From NCBI GenBank assembly GCA_004298295.1, contig SCUH01000164.1, positions 1-12,802 on the forward strand: a stretch of DNA of 12,802 nt. The letters are read 5' to 3'. A program made the translations under genes and the position numbers. Source of the DNA: Betaproteobacteria bacterium (GTDB taxonomy: Bacteria; Pseudomonadota; Gammaproteobacteria; Burkholderiales; SG8-39). The notes beneath the pieces are model-generated. The model did no database searches. It saw only the letters and a program-made list of their open reading frames with translations, and had not been told where the DNA came from. Within the stretch, counting starts at the first letter, position 1, and each line of letters opens with the position of its first letter. Shown here piece after piece: positions 1-5,769 of the stretch.

Positions 1-527
1 TGATCGGCCGCGAGGGGATGGTCGGCATCTCTCTGATGCTGGGACACCCCGTGTCGCCGGTCCGCGCGCTGGTGCAGGCGAGCGGTTCGGCGATGCGCAT
101 GGCGGCGGCAGACTTCCAGAGGGAATTCCGGCACAGCCTGCCGTTGCAGCAGGAACTGTACCGCTACACCCATGCCCTGATGGCCCAGATCTCGCAGACC
201 GCCGCGTGCAATCGCTTTCACGTGGTGGAAAAGCGCCTTGCGCGCTGGCTGCTGATGACCCACGACCGCGTCCAGTCGGATCAGTTCCGCATGACGCACG
301 AGTTCCTCGCGCACATGCTGGGCGTGCGGCGTGTAGGCGTCACGAATGCCGCTCGCGCCCTGCAGGCGCGCCAACTGATCGGTTACCGGCGCGGCGATAT
401 CACCGTCCTGGACCGCAAGGGTCTCGAAGCCGCCGCTTGCGACTGCTATGCGGTCGTCAAGGGCCTGCATGAAGGCGCCGGGGCGGGGACCGTCCTGCGC
501 AAATTGCGGATCTCCGCAGCGGCGTGA
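1..527 (+). CDS. Crp/Fnr-family transcriptional regulator, 5'-truncated by window edge
   Basis: The reading frame is open from base 3, so the ATG at 18 is internal and the N-terminal half of the sensor domain lies outside the window; 174 residues are visible. The first 30 (IGREGMVGISLMLG and after) match the end of a cNMP-binding-like beta roll. A long dimerisation helix follows at about residues 45-85, then a winged helix-turn-helix at about 93-135. Its recognition segment GVRRVGVTNAARAL aligns with E. coli CRP GCSRETVGRILKML. The first DNA-contacting Arg (CRP R180) is kept, but Glu181 and Arg185 become Val and Asn, so a target differing from TGTGA-N6-TCACA is expected. The gene converges on the cyclase gene with a 49-bp gap. 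It is the only regulator in the window and the natural candidate reader of the nine CRP-like palindromes, which is inference. The signal it senses cannot be told. Confidence 0.93.
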   Translation, partial: IGREGMVGISLMLGHPVSPVRALVQASGSAMRMAAADFQREFRHSLPLQQELYRYTHALMAQISQTAACNRFHVVEKRLARWLLMTHDRVQSDQFRMTHEFLAHMLGVRRVGVTNAARALQARQLIGYRRGDITVLDRKGLEAAACDCYAVVKGLHEGAGAGTVLRKLRISAAA

Positions 528-576
528 TCGCGGCCCAGCGCCCTGTCTTGGGGATCTGCGGACCTGACGCGCGGCG

Positions 577-1917
577 CTAGGGACGCTGCGGCGGATCGAG
601 CCCGGTTTCCGGCGCGAACATGACCACGCGATTGCGGCCGCCGCTCTTGGCCTGGTAGAGCGCGACGTCGGCCGCCTTGACGGTCGCCGCCGCCTCGGAC
701 GCATGATCGGGGAACACGGCCACGCCCATCGACAAAGTGATGGCGCCCAGGTCCCGCCCCGCGTGGTCGACGCTCAGCTGCGCGGCGTCCGCGCGGATCT
801 TCTCGGCGCGCAGCCGCGCGCCTTCCGCCGTCGAGGGCGACAGGATCAGAATGAATTCTTCGCCGCCGTAGCGGCAGGCGATGTCGCTGCCTCGAACCTG
901 ATTCTTCAGAAAATTTCCCAGCGACCGCAGAACGGCATCGCCGCCGTCGTGACCGAAGTTGTCGTTGAACCGCTTGAAGTGATCGATGTCGATCATGATG
1001 ACGGCGAGCTGCGCTGCGTTGCGCTTGCTGCGGTGCAGTTCCAGCGCCAGCGCCTCTTCCATGTAACGGCGGTTGAAAAGCCCCGTCAGCGGATCCCGGA
1101 TCGAAAGGTTGCGCATCGATTCGCGCAGTTTCAGATTGGCGATGCCCAGGCCGATGTTGTCGGCGAGAATTTTCGCCAGTTTGCCCTTCTCCGCCGTGCG
1201 TCCGGCAGCGGCCGTGTCGGACGTCGGTGCGCAATCGAGCAGATGCAGGATGCCCAAGGTCTCGCCCTGCGCGAGCAACGGCAGGCAGACCGAAATGCGC
1301 TCGTCGCCGGCGACATGGAGACAGCGCTGCTCGTGACCGAGGGCAAGATGAACCTGCCCGCGTCGATGCGCCCAGCACTCGTTCGGCGGGAACATTCGCC
1401 GCGACGGCGGCAGCGGACCCCACGCCGCGGTGGCTTGCAGCATGTCGCGCGAGGCGTTGAGCACGAACACCGCGCCGGAATCGCCGGGGAAGAGCAGCGT
1501 CATGGTGTCCGAGATGACGGAATAGGCCTCCGCTTCGGTGGTGCTGCTCTGCAGGAAATCGTTCATCCTGCCCAGCAGCGTGACCTCCCGGTTGCGCAAC
1601 GAGAGCATCGCCGCCTGGTCCCTGAGGACGTCGTTGGCCGCGTTGAGCTGGGCGGTCCGCTCGGCCACGCTGATTTCCAGATTGGCTTTTTCGCGCGCCA
1701 GTTCGGCGGTCCGGTCGGAGAGGATCGCCTCGAGCTGACGGCCATACGACAGCAGCTTGTCCTGCTGATTCTTCAGTTCGGCCGCCATGCTGCCGAAGTC
1801 CGCCGCCAGATCGCCAAACGGGTCGCGCGGCCTCGACTGGCCAGCGGGACCGGCGGCGGAAGGCTTCACCGGCGGGGGCTCGGCGCAAAGGACCTGCGTG
1901 GTATCGGTTTCGTTCAT
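577..1917 (-). CDS. Diguanylate cyclase, coiled coil-GAF-like-GGDEF
   Basis: Makes cyclic di-GMP from two GTP. From the ATG at 1917 the protein has 446 residues. A Pro-rich head is followed by a heptad-like coiled coil (about 45-115), a GAF-like sensory region (about 120-265) and a GGDEF domain (about 280-440). The active-site signature is RYGGEEF (GGEEF at about 351-355), five residues after RGSD, an intact RxxD inhibitory site, so product inhibition is expected. No transmembrane segment or signal peptide is seen, so it should be cytosolic. Start choice: an in-frame GTG at 1947 would add ten residues, but it lies upstream of the predicted -10 box (1928-1933) of the promoter found here, so 1917 is preferred. 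That gives a leader of only about 4 nt, so an internal start such as the ATG at 1788 cannot be excluded. The GAF ligand is unknown. Confidence 0.93.
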   Translation of the reverse strand: MNETDTTQVLCAEPPPVKPSAAGPAGQSRPRDPFGDLAADFGSMAAELKNQQDKLLSYGRQLEAILSDRTAELAREKANLEISVAERTAQLNAANDVLRDQAAMLSLRNREVTLLGRMNDFLQSSTTEAEAYSVISDTMTLLFPGDSGAVFVLNASRDMLQATAAWGPLPPSRRMFPPNECWAHRRGQVHLALGHEQRCLHVAGDERISVCLPLLAQGETLGILHLLDCAPTSDTAAAGRTAEKGKLAKILADNIGLGIANLKLRESMRNLSIRDPLTGLFNRRYMEEALALELHRSKRNAAQLAVIMIDIDHFKRFNDNFGHDGGDAVLRSLGNFLKNQVRGSDIACRYGGEEFILILSPSTAEGARLRAEKIRADAAQLSVDHAGRDLGAITLSMGVAVFPDHASEAAATVKAADVALYQAKSGGRNRVVMFAPETGLDPPQRP

Positions 1918-1927
1918 CGCGGCTGCG

Positions 1928-1970
1928 ATCTTCCGCCAGGTCGTCACGTTTCTCTGTGCGCAGGCGCACT
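1928..1970 (-). promoter_or_regulatory. CRP-like class II promoter of the cyclase gene (site A)
   Basis: On the minus strand the 16-mer at 1970-1955 reads AGTGCGC-CT-GCGCACA, one mismatch from the palindrome consensus apart from the spacer. It is followed by GA (-33/-32) and a -10-like GAAGAT at 1933-1928. The centre falls at -41.5 and the predicted start of transcription is about 1921, only 4 nt before the ATG at 1917. Confidence 0.7.
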
Positions 1971-2016
1971 CATGAGCCGAATCCGTGCAGCCGCGCGATG
2001 CCTTGGCGGACCCCCC

Positions 2017-2049
2017 AAAAAAAACCCGGAACGGGTGTGCCGTTCCGGG
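2017..2049 (-). terminator. Rho-independent terminator of ompA and the predicted small RNA
   Basis: A perfect 10-bp stem (CCCGGAACGG / CCGTTCCGGG, 2025-2034 with 2040-2049) has a 5-nt loop and is followed on the minus strand by eight T residues (2024-2017). It is the strongest terminator in the window. It closes both the ompA transcript and the RNA predicted from 2103, and insulates the cyclase promoter just downstream. Confidence 0.93.
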
Positions 2050-2103
2050 TGAGGTGCTTCAGGTGCTCGTCAAAATGCAGGGGGAGGAGGACGACGAACA
2101 CCC
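2017..2103 (-). ncRNA. Predicted small regulatory RNA with anti-Shine-Dalgarno loop
   Basis: The predicted transcript of about 87 nt starts at 2103, fixed by the CRP-like promoter at 2110-2152, and ends in the U8 tract at 2017. Nucleotides 2102-2093 (GGUGUUCGUC) pair with 2071-2062 (GACGAGCACC) in a 10-bp stem with one G.U pair. The stem begins at the second nucleotide of the predicted RNA. The 21-nt loop carries CCUCCUCCCCCU, complementary to GGAGG-type ribosome binding sites. A short single-stranded linker leads into the terminator hairpin. There is no ATG in the RNA, and the interval lies in the 3' UTR of ompA. The layout recalls CCUCCUCCC-loop regulatory RNAs (CcsR or 'cuckoo' RNAs) known from alphaproteobacteria. 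Expression is not shown by sequence; it could be only an ompA 3' UTR structure. Confidence 0.62.
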
Positions 2104-2109
2104 GCAGCC

Positions 2110-2152
2110 ATCTTGCATCAGTGCCCGGATCCGTTCTGTGCGCTAGCGCGCA
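2110..2152 (-). promoter_or_regulatory. CRP-like class II promoter of the small RNA (site B)
   Basis: The minus-strand 16-mer at 2152-2137 reads TGCGCGC-TA-GCGCACA, one mismatch in the arms. It is followed by GAACGG and a -10-like CAAGAT at 2115-2110. It lies just past the ompA stop codon and points away from any nearby start codon. The next downstream element is the terminator at 2017-2049, so its product should be a short RNA. Confidence 0.68.
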
Positions 2153-2158
2153 TAGCGG

Positions 2159-2866
2159 CTACTGCGTGGTTCTCGTGCCTGCCACTTCGACCTCGACGCG
2201 GCGATCCGGCTGCAGACAGGCAATGACCTTGGCGTTCTTGCCGCCCGCGCAATCGCCGGCCTTGGTCACCGGCTGCGCCTCACCCATGCCCTGGGCGCGC
2301 ACCCGCTCGGACTGCACGCCGTGGGCGACCAGGTAAGCCTTCACCGCCTGGGCGCGTTGATCCGAAAGCGCCTGGTTGTAGCGGTCGGAACCGAACCGGT
2401 CCGTGTGCCCGATGGCCGTGATGGTCTCGAGCTCGACGCCCTGGAGCTGGACTACGAAGCCATCGAGCGCGGCCCGGCCTTCGGGTCGCAGGACCGACTT
2501 GTCGAAGTCGAACAGCGCGTCGGCATCCAGCGTCACCTTCTCGATCCTGCGCACCGGCGCCGGGGCCACGGCGGCCACGGTCAGCGCTTGCGGCGGCGTC
2601 ACGGCAACCGGTTGCGGTGCCGGCTCGACGCGCTGCGCGACGTAGTTCGGGTCGCATTCGGCGCCCGGGCGCGGGGCCGGACCGAAGCCGCTGTGCCAGC
2701 ACTCGCCGTAGCCGTTCTTCCACACCTGGGTGCGCGTGTCGGTGACGAGGTCCCGCTCCGTGGCAGGCCGGAAGTCATTGGCGCGCGCCGCACCGGACGC
2801 GAAGCCCAGGGTGAGGGCGCACGCCACGGCAAGACTGAGTTGTTTTCTGGCAATTGAAGTATTCAT
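2159..2866 (-). CDS. OmpA-family peptidoglycan-binding envelope protein
   Basis: The protein has 235 residues. A signal peptide (about 1-29, cleavage near ARA/ND) is followed by a short Trp/Cys-containing segment (WKNGYGECW to AECD, two Cys that could form a disulfide), then a Pro/Ala/Val linker (about 80-108). The C-terminal OmpA domain (about 110-230) carries the expected LFDFDKSVLRPEG, GHTDRFG, NQALSDQRA and PDRRVEVEV blocks, including the Asp and Arg positions that bind diaminopimelate in this family. There is no N-terminal eight-strand beta barrel, so it is a short OmpA-like protein of the type common in betaproteobacteria, tethering the envelope to the cell wall. The ATG at 2866 directly starts the signal peptide. 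The predicted leader is about 97 nt from promoter C, and the 3' UTR carries the small RNA. It is divergent from the HKD lipoprotein gene. Confidence 0.94.
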   Translation of the reverse strand: MNTSIARKQLSLAVACALTLGFASGAARANDFRPATERDLVTDTRTQVWKNGYGECWHSGFGPAPRPGAECDPNYVAQRVEPAPQPVAVTPPQALTVAAVAPAPVRRIEKVTLDADALFDFDKSVLRPEGRAALDGFVVQLQGVELETITAIGHTDRFGSDRYNQALSDQRAQAVKAYLVAHGVQSERVRAQGMGEAQPVTKAGDCAGGKNAKVIACLQPDRRVEVEVAGTRTTQ

Positions 2867-2969
2867 GGTTTTTCCCGATCAACAAGATTCGCTGCGTCCG
2901 CCTGGTACCGCTTGTTGCATTCGTCTGACAGCCAGCACAGGCGGAAAGGTGCTGAGCGATCGCGTGCGC

Positions 2970-3012
2970 AGCATCCTCGGCTTGCCCCTGACGGTCTGCG
3001 TGCCAGCGCACA
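2970..3012 (-). promoter_or_regulatory. CRP-like class II promoter of ompA (site C)
   Basis: The minus-strand 16-mer at 3012-2997 reads TGTGCGC-TG-GCACGCA: a perfect left arm and two changes in the right arm. GACCG follows, with a -10-like GATGCT at 2975-2970. The predicted start is about 2963. It points toward ompA, and site D on the other strand points the opposite way. Confidence 0.62.
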
Positions 3013-3077
3013 TACCGTGCAATAGGTTCGCCGCAGATCTCGCAGTCACCGGCGGCATCGAACCGCGGTGCGCCTTA

Positions 3078-3120
3078 TGTACGCTGGCGAACGGAGCGGC
3101 CTGCGGAACCATCGGATGAT
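3078..3120 (+). promoter_or_regulatory. CRP-like class II promoter of the HKD lipoprotein gene (site D)
   Basis: The 16-mer at 3078-3093 reads TGTACGC-TG-GCGAACG, with one arm mismatch on the left and two on the right. It is followed by GAGCGG and a -10-like GATGAT at 3115-3120. The predicted start of transcription, about 3127, leaves only a 5-nt leader before the ATG at 3132. Confidence 0.6.
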
Positions 3121-3131
3121 GCCGCCAGGCA

Positions 3132-4520
3132 ATGACAACTCTCGCGCTGAAGTTTGCGCCGGTGACGGCACTCTGCCTGCTCGCAGCGGTAGGCTGTGCG
3201 ACGCTGCCCGACACCGATGCCCTCATCGAGCGGCACACGGCGCAGGCGGCCCGGTTCGAGAACGCGCGCGGTCCGCTTTTCGCGCAGAAGAATGCCGCGA
3301 TCCTCGCCGAGCTCAAGCGACGATCCGGCGACATCGACATCCTGGAAAAGCAGATTGCGCTGGAACAGGCGATCGTCGGCAGTCCGCTCGTTCTCGGCAA
3401 CAAGGTCAACCTGCTGCAGGACGGAGCCGCGACTTACGCGGCCATGTTTGCCGCCATCCGCGGCGCCCGGGACCACGTCAACCTGGAGTCCTACATTTTC
3501 GATGATGACGAAATCGGGCGGCAGTTCGCGGACCTGCTGCTGGAACAGCAGGCACGGGGAGTCCAGGTCAACGTCATCTACGACAGCGTCGGTGCCTTCA
3601 ATACGCCCAAGGCGTTCTTCGAGCGCCTGAGGACCGGCGGCATCGCGGTGCTCGAATTCAATCCGGTCAACCCGCTCGCGGCGACCTCGGCCTGGCTGAT
3701 CAACAACCGCGACCACCGCAAGCTGCTGGTGGTCGACGGCCGCACCGCATTCGTCGGCGGGATCAACATCAGCGGCGTCTACTCGTCCGGCTCGATCGCC
3801 AGGCGAAGCCGGAAAGCGGCCGCTAGCCCCGCAGCCTGGCGCGACACGCACCTTCAGATCGACGGCCCCGTGGTCGGCGAGCTGCAGAAGCTGTTCATGC
3901 AAACCTGGGCCAAGCAGCGCGGCAAGCCGCTCGCGCCCAAGGACTACCTTCCGGCGCTGACGCCGCAGGGCCATGACATCGTGCGCGCCATCGGCAGCAC
4001 GCCCGACGATCCCTACAGCCTGATCTACCTGACGCTGATCTCGGCGATCGGCAATGCCGAACGCGAGGTGCACCTCACCCATGCGTATTTCGTTCCCGAT
4101 CCGCAGCTGCTGAGCGCGCTGAGCGAGGCGGCCGGACGCGGCGTCGATGTGAAACTCATCCTGCCGGGCCACTCCGATTCGGCGACCACTTTCCACGCCG
4201 GCCGCTCGCACTATGCCGATCTGCTTGAGGCCGGCGTCAGGATTTACGAGCGGCGCGGAGCGCTGCTGCATTCCAAGACCGCGGTCATCGACGGCGTCTG
4301 GTCGTGCGTCGGCTCCACCAACCTCGACTGGCGCAGCTTTCTCGACAACGACGAGGTCAACGCGGTCATCCTGGGGCGAGAATTCGCCGGCCAGATGCAG
4401 GCCATGTTCGCCGGCGACCTGGCGGCTTCGGAGGCGATCGATGCCGAGCGCTGGGAACGCCGGCCGCTGTCGTTCCGGCTGAAGGAATGGCTGGCGCGCC
4501 TGGTGTCGCGCTTGCTCTAG
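3132..4520 (+). CDS. Lipoprotein phospholipase D / cardiolipin synthase-like protein
   Basis: The 462-residue protein has two HKD motifs: HRKLLVVD (H195, K197, D202) and HSKTAVID (H380, K382, D387), each with the usual downstream GG(I/S)-N features. Both catalytic halves are intact, so phosphatidyltransferase or phospholipase D activity on membrane phospholipid is expected. A signal sequence ends in a lipobox with Cys at residue 22 (LAAVGC), which would anchor it on the periplasmic side of a membrane; ClsA-type enzymes instead use N-terminal membrane helices. A coiled region (about 30-80) precedes the first PLD domain. The ATG at 3132 is the only good start, with an in-frame TGA at 3117. No convincing ribosome binding site is seen, in line with a nearly leaderless transcript. 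It converges on the small membrane protein gene. The exact substrate is unknown. Confidence 0.9.
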   Translation: MTTLALKFAPVTALCLLAAVGCATLPDTDALIERHTAQAARFENARGPLFAQKNAAILAELKRRSGDIDILEKQIALEQAIVGSPLVLGNKVNLLQDGAATYAAMFAAIRGARDHVNLESYIFDDDEIGRQFADLLLEQQARGVQVNVIYDSVGAFNTPKAFFERLRTGGIAVLEFNPVNPLAATSAWLINNRDHRKLLVVDGRTAFVGGINISGVYSSGSIARRSRKAAASPAAWRDTHLQIDGPVVGELQKLFMQTWAKQRGKPLAPKDYLPALTPQGHDIVRAIGSTPDDPYSLIYLTLISAIGNAEREVHLTHAYFVPDPQLLSALSEAAGRGVDVKLILPGHSDSATTFHAGRSHYADLLEAGVRIYERRGALLHSKTAVIDGVWSCVGSTNLDWRSFLDNDEVNAVILGREFAGQMQAMFAGDLAASEAIDAERWERRPLSFRLKEWLARLVSRLL

Positions 4521-4564
4521 CCGGTCGTCTCACGCTCGAAAGCGTTACGCGATCCTGGGATCTT

Positions 4565-4783
4565 TCATTTGCGGCCGACGGCAACCAGCAGGAACACGCC
4601 GATGGCGATCGCTCCGGCGCTGACGATCAGGGGAATGCTGATGGTTTCCTTCTGCTTGACCTTGAGTTCGATCGGGCCCAGCTTCACGGCGCTGGTGTCC
4701 TTCGTGTAGCTGAAGCCGCCGTACGCCAGGCCAAGAGCGCCCGCCACGATCAGAAGGATGCCGACGATTTTCGCGGGGTTCAT
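4565..4783 (-). CDS. Small two-helix membrane protein, function unknown
   Basis: The protein has 72 residues. A first hydrophobic helix (about 5-24, KIVGILLIVAGALGLAYGG) is followed by a polar loop with SYTKDTSAVKLGPIELKVKQKET, here about residues 25-47 and containing the GPIEL motif, then a second helix (about 50-69) and a basic end. The loop plus two helices recall small uncharacterised membrane proteins of the DUF3185-like group; the family name is tentative. An AAGG-type ribosome binding site lies before the ATG. The gene is convergent with the HKD lipoprotein gene (44-bp gap) and has CRP-like site E upstream with a predicted 28-nt leader. A stress-induced inner-membrane role is a guess from its neighbours. 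Confidence 0.82.
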   Translation of the reverse strand: MNPAKIVGILLIVAGALGLAYGGFSYTKDTSAVKLGPIELKVKQKETISIPLIVSAGAIAIGVFLLVAVGRK

Positions 4784-4817
4784 GTGGACCAGCCTTTGCA
4801 GGATAGGTACGAACCGC

Positions 4818-4860
4818 AGGCTAGATCATATTGGCGGCGTCGTATGTGCGCGAGCGCACG
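4818..4860 (-). promoter_or_regulatory. CRP-like promoter of the small membrane protein gene (site E)
   Basis: The minus-strand 16-mer at 4860-4845 reads CGTGCGC-TC-GCGCACA, one arm mismatch. Unlike the other sites it is followed by TA rather than GA. The hexamer at the shared spacing is TAGCCT (4823-4818). A better-looking TATGAT (4830-4825) lies 7 bp closer, so the -10 assignment here is the least certain of the nine. The rest of the 4784-5055 intergenic region holds no gene that I can support. Confidence 0.6.
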
Positions 4861-4993
4861 CAACGATGCATTCGGTGCAGATCGAGGCGAGCCGCGTTGG
4901 TCCACGCGCTAAGCGCGCCAACGTACGGACAGTCCCGCACGCCGCGCAGAGAATCGATCCCGTTGCAGCAGCGGCTTGAAGACGGGTGCGATG

Positions 4994-5011
4994 GCTGGCG
5001 ATTCCGCCAGC
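4994..5011 (+). other. Hairpin upstream of the OsmB-like gene
   Basis: A perfect 7-bp stem GCTGGCG / CGCCAGC closes a 4-nt ATTC loop, 44 bp before the start codon. It could be a leader structure or part of an operator. No CRP-like palindrome with a matching -10 was found for this gene. Confidence 0.35.
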
Positions 5012-5055
5012 GCGGCAGCCACTGACAAGCAGATCTTCGACATAGAGGCGGCAAA

Positions 5056-5277
5056 ATGACAAACACAAGGAAATATTCGGTCGGTGCAATTGCAGCGGCA
5101 GTTCTGATCGTCGTGAGCGGTTGTGCCGGAATGACACGCCAGGAGCAGGGCACGGCCACCGGCGCAGTCATCGGCGGCGTAGCGGGTAACGTCATCGGCG
5201 GCGGAGTCCTGGGGACGGCAGCCGGAGCGGTCGTCGGCGGAGTTATCGGTCACGAGGTCACCAAGCCGAAATATTGA
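5056..5277 (+). CDS. OsmB-like glycine-zipper lipoprotein
   Basis: The 73-residue protein has a lipoprotein signal peptide with lipobox VVSGC (Cys at about 23). The rest is almost entirely a glycine-zipper pair of helices (TATGAVIGGVAGNVIGGG and LGTAAGAVVGGVIGHEV). Length, lipobox position and the ending GGxxGGVIGHxV closely resemble E. coli OsmB, an osmotically and stationary-phase induced outer-membrane lipoprotein of unclear function. A GAGG ribosome binding site precedes the ATG by 8 nt. The next gene, another tiny membrane protein, starts 93 bp downstream on the same strand and may share the transcript. The similarity was judged by eye; the broader glycine-zipper 2TM family is certain, the OsmB name less so. 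Confidence 0.85.
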   Translation: MTNTRKYSVGAIAAAVLIVVSGCAGMTRQEQGTATGAVIGGVAGNVIGGGVLGTAAGAVVGGVIGHEVTKPKY

Positions 5278-5283
5278 TGTGCC

Positions 5284-5310
5284 GGCGGCGACGCATGCCG
5301 CAGCGCCGCC
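5284..5310 (+). other. GC-rich hairpin between the OsmB-like and lmo0937-type genes
   Basis: GGCGGCG (5284-5290) can pair with CGCCGCC (5304-5310) around a 13-nt loop. TTGT follows rather than a T tract, so it is at best a weak or partial terminator between the two small genes. Confidence 0.3.
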
Positions 5311-5370
5311 TTGTCCCGCAAGGATTGGGCGTGCCGCTGCGGCCCCTCACCTGCGACAAGGAGATCTGAC

Positions 5371-5520
5371 ATGCTCTACACCATCGCCGTCGTGCTCATC
5401 ATTCTGTGGGCCCTGGGACTTGTTTCCTCCTACACCGTGGGCGGACTCATTCATGTCCTGCTCGTGATCGCGGTCGTCGTGATCCTGCTCCGCGTGATCA
5501 GCGGGCGAAGATCCGCGTGA
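5371..5520 (+). CDS. lmo0937-family small membrane protein
   Basis: The 49-residue protein starts MLYTIAVVLIILWALGLVSS. Two hydrophobic stretches (about 3-20 and 25-42) flank YTVGGLIHVLLVIAVVVIL, and a basic RRSA-type tail follows. This is the characteristic pattern of the lmo0937 family, tiny inner-membrane proteins of unknown function often found beside stress genes. The ATG at 5371 is chosen because AAGGAG (5358-5363) sits 7 nt upstream; an in-frame ATG at 5311 would add a polar extension with no ribosome binding site. No CRP-like site precedes it, so it is probably cotranscribed with the OsmB-like gene. Confidence 0.86.
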   Translation: MLYTIAVVLIILWALGLVSSYTVGGLIHVLLVIAVVVILLRVISGRRSA

Positions 5521-5580
5521 CGATTTCGCCGCGTGCACCGGATCGAGCGGCTGGAGCCTGCCCAGCATCCGCAGTCACGG

Positions 5581-5610
5581 AATCAGAATCGCAATCAGAA
5601 TTCGAATCAG
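5581..5610 (+). repeat. 12-bp imperfect tandem repeat (AATCAG units)
   Basis: AATCAGAATCGC, AATCAGAATTCG and AATCAG follow one another with a 12-bp period. The stretch is AT-rich compared with its surroundings and lies about 30 bp upstream of promoter site I. No function is evident. Confidence 0.6.
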
Positions 5611-5640
5611 TACGACCGGATGAAAAGAAACCGCACGCTG

Positions 5641-5683
5641 TGTGCGACAACGCACGGAATTCGATAACCGCTCGGCGTAGCTT
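5641..5683 (+). promoter_or_regulatory. CRP-like class II promoter of the glycine-rich protein gene (site I)
   Basis: The 16-mer at 5641-5656 reads TGTGCGA-CA-ACGCACG. The central changes are symmetrical, so dyad symmetry is kept. GAATTC follows, with a -10-like TAGCTT at 5678-5683. The predicted start is about 5690, giving an 80-nt leader to the ATG at 5770. Confidence 0.55.
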
Positions 5684-5769
5684 GTGATGGCGATTCGCAC
5701 CACGCAGACGGGATCTCGATGCGAAGAGACTCGACCAGTGCGTAAATTCAGATGCTCATGGAGGCAACA

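Noticed and set aside
2103..2158. Short ATG-starting frame between ompA and the terminator on the minus strand
   Set aside because: Its ATG at 2110 lies within the predicted -10 box, outside the transcript, and the product would be a 13-residue Pro/Arg peptide with no ribosome binding site.
4551..4562. GATCCTGGGATC followed by TTTCATTT as a terminator of the HKD gene
   Set aside because: Only a 4-bp workable stem and an interrupted T tract; not supportable as a terminator.
4825..4830. TATGAT as the -10 of site E
   Set aside because: Better hexamer than TAGCCT, but it would put the palindrome near -34.5, unlike the other eight sites; kept as a caveat rather than as the call.
4904..4919. Inverted repeat around GCGCTAAGCGC upstream of the OsmB-like gene as a tenth regulon site
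   Set aside because: The centre is 3 bp instead of 2, the TGTG/CACA ends are absent and no -10-like hexamer sits at the shared offset.
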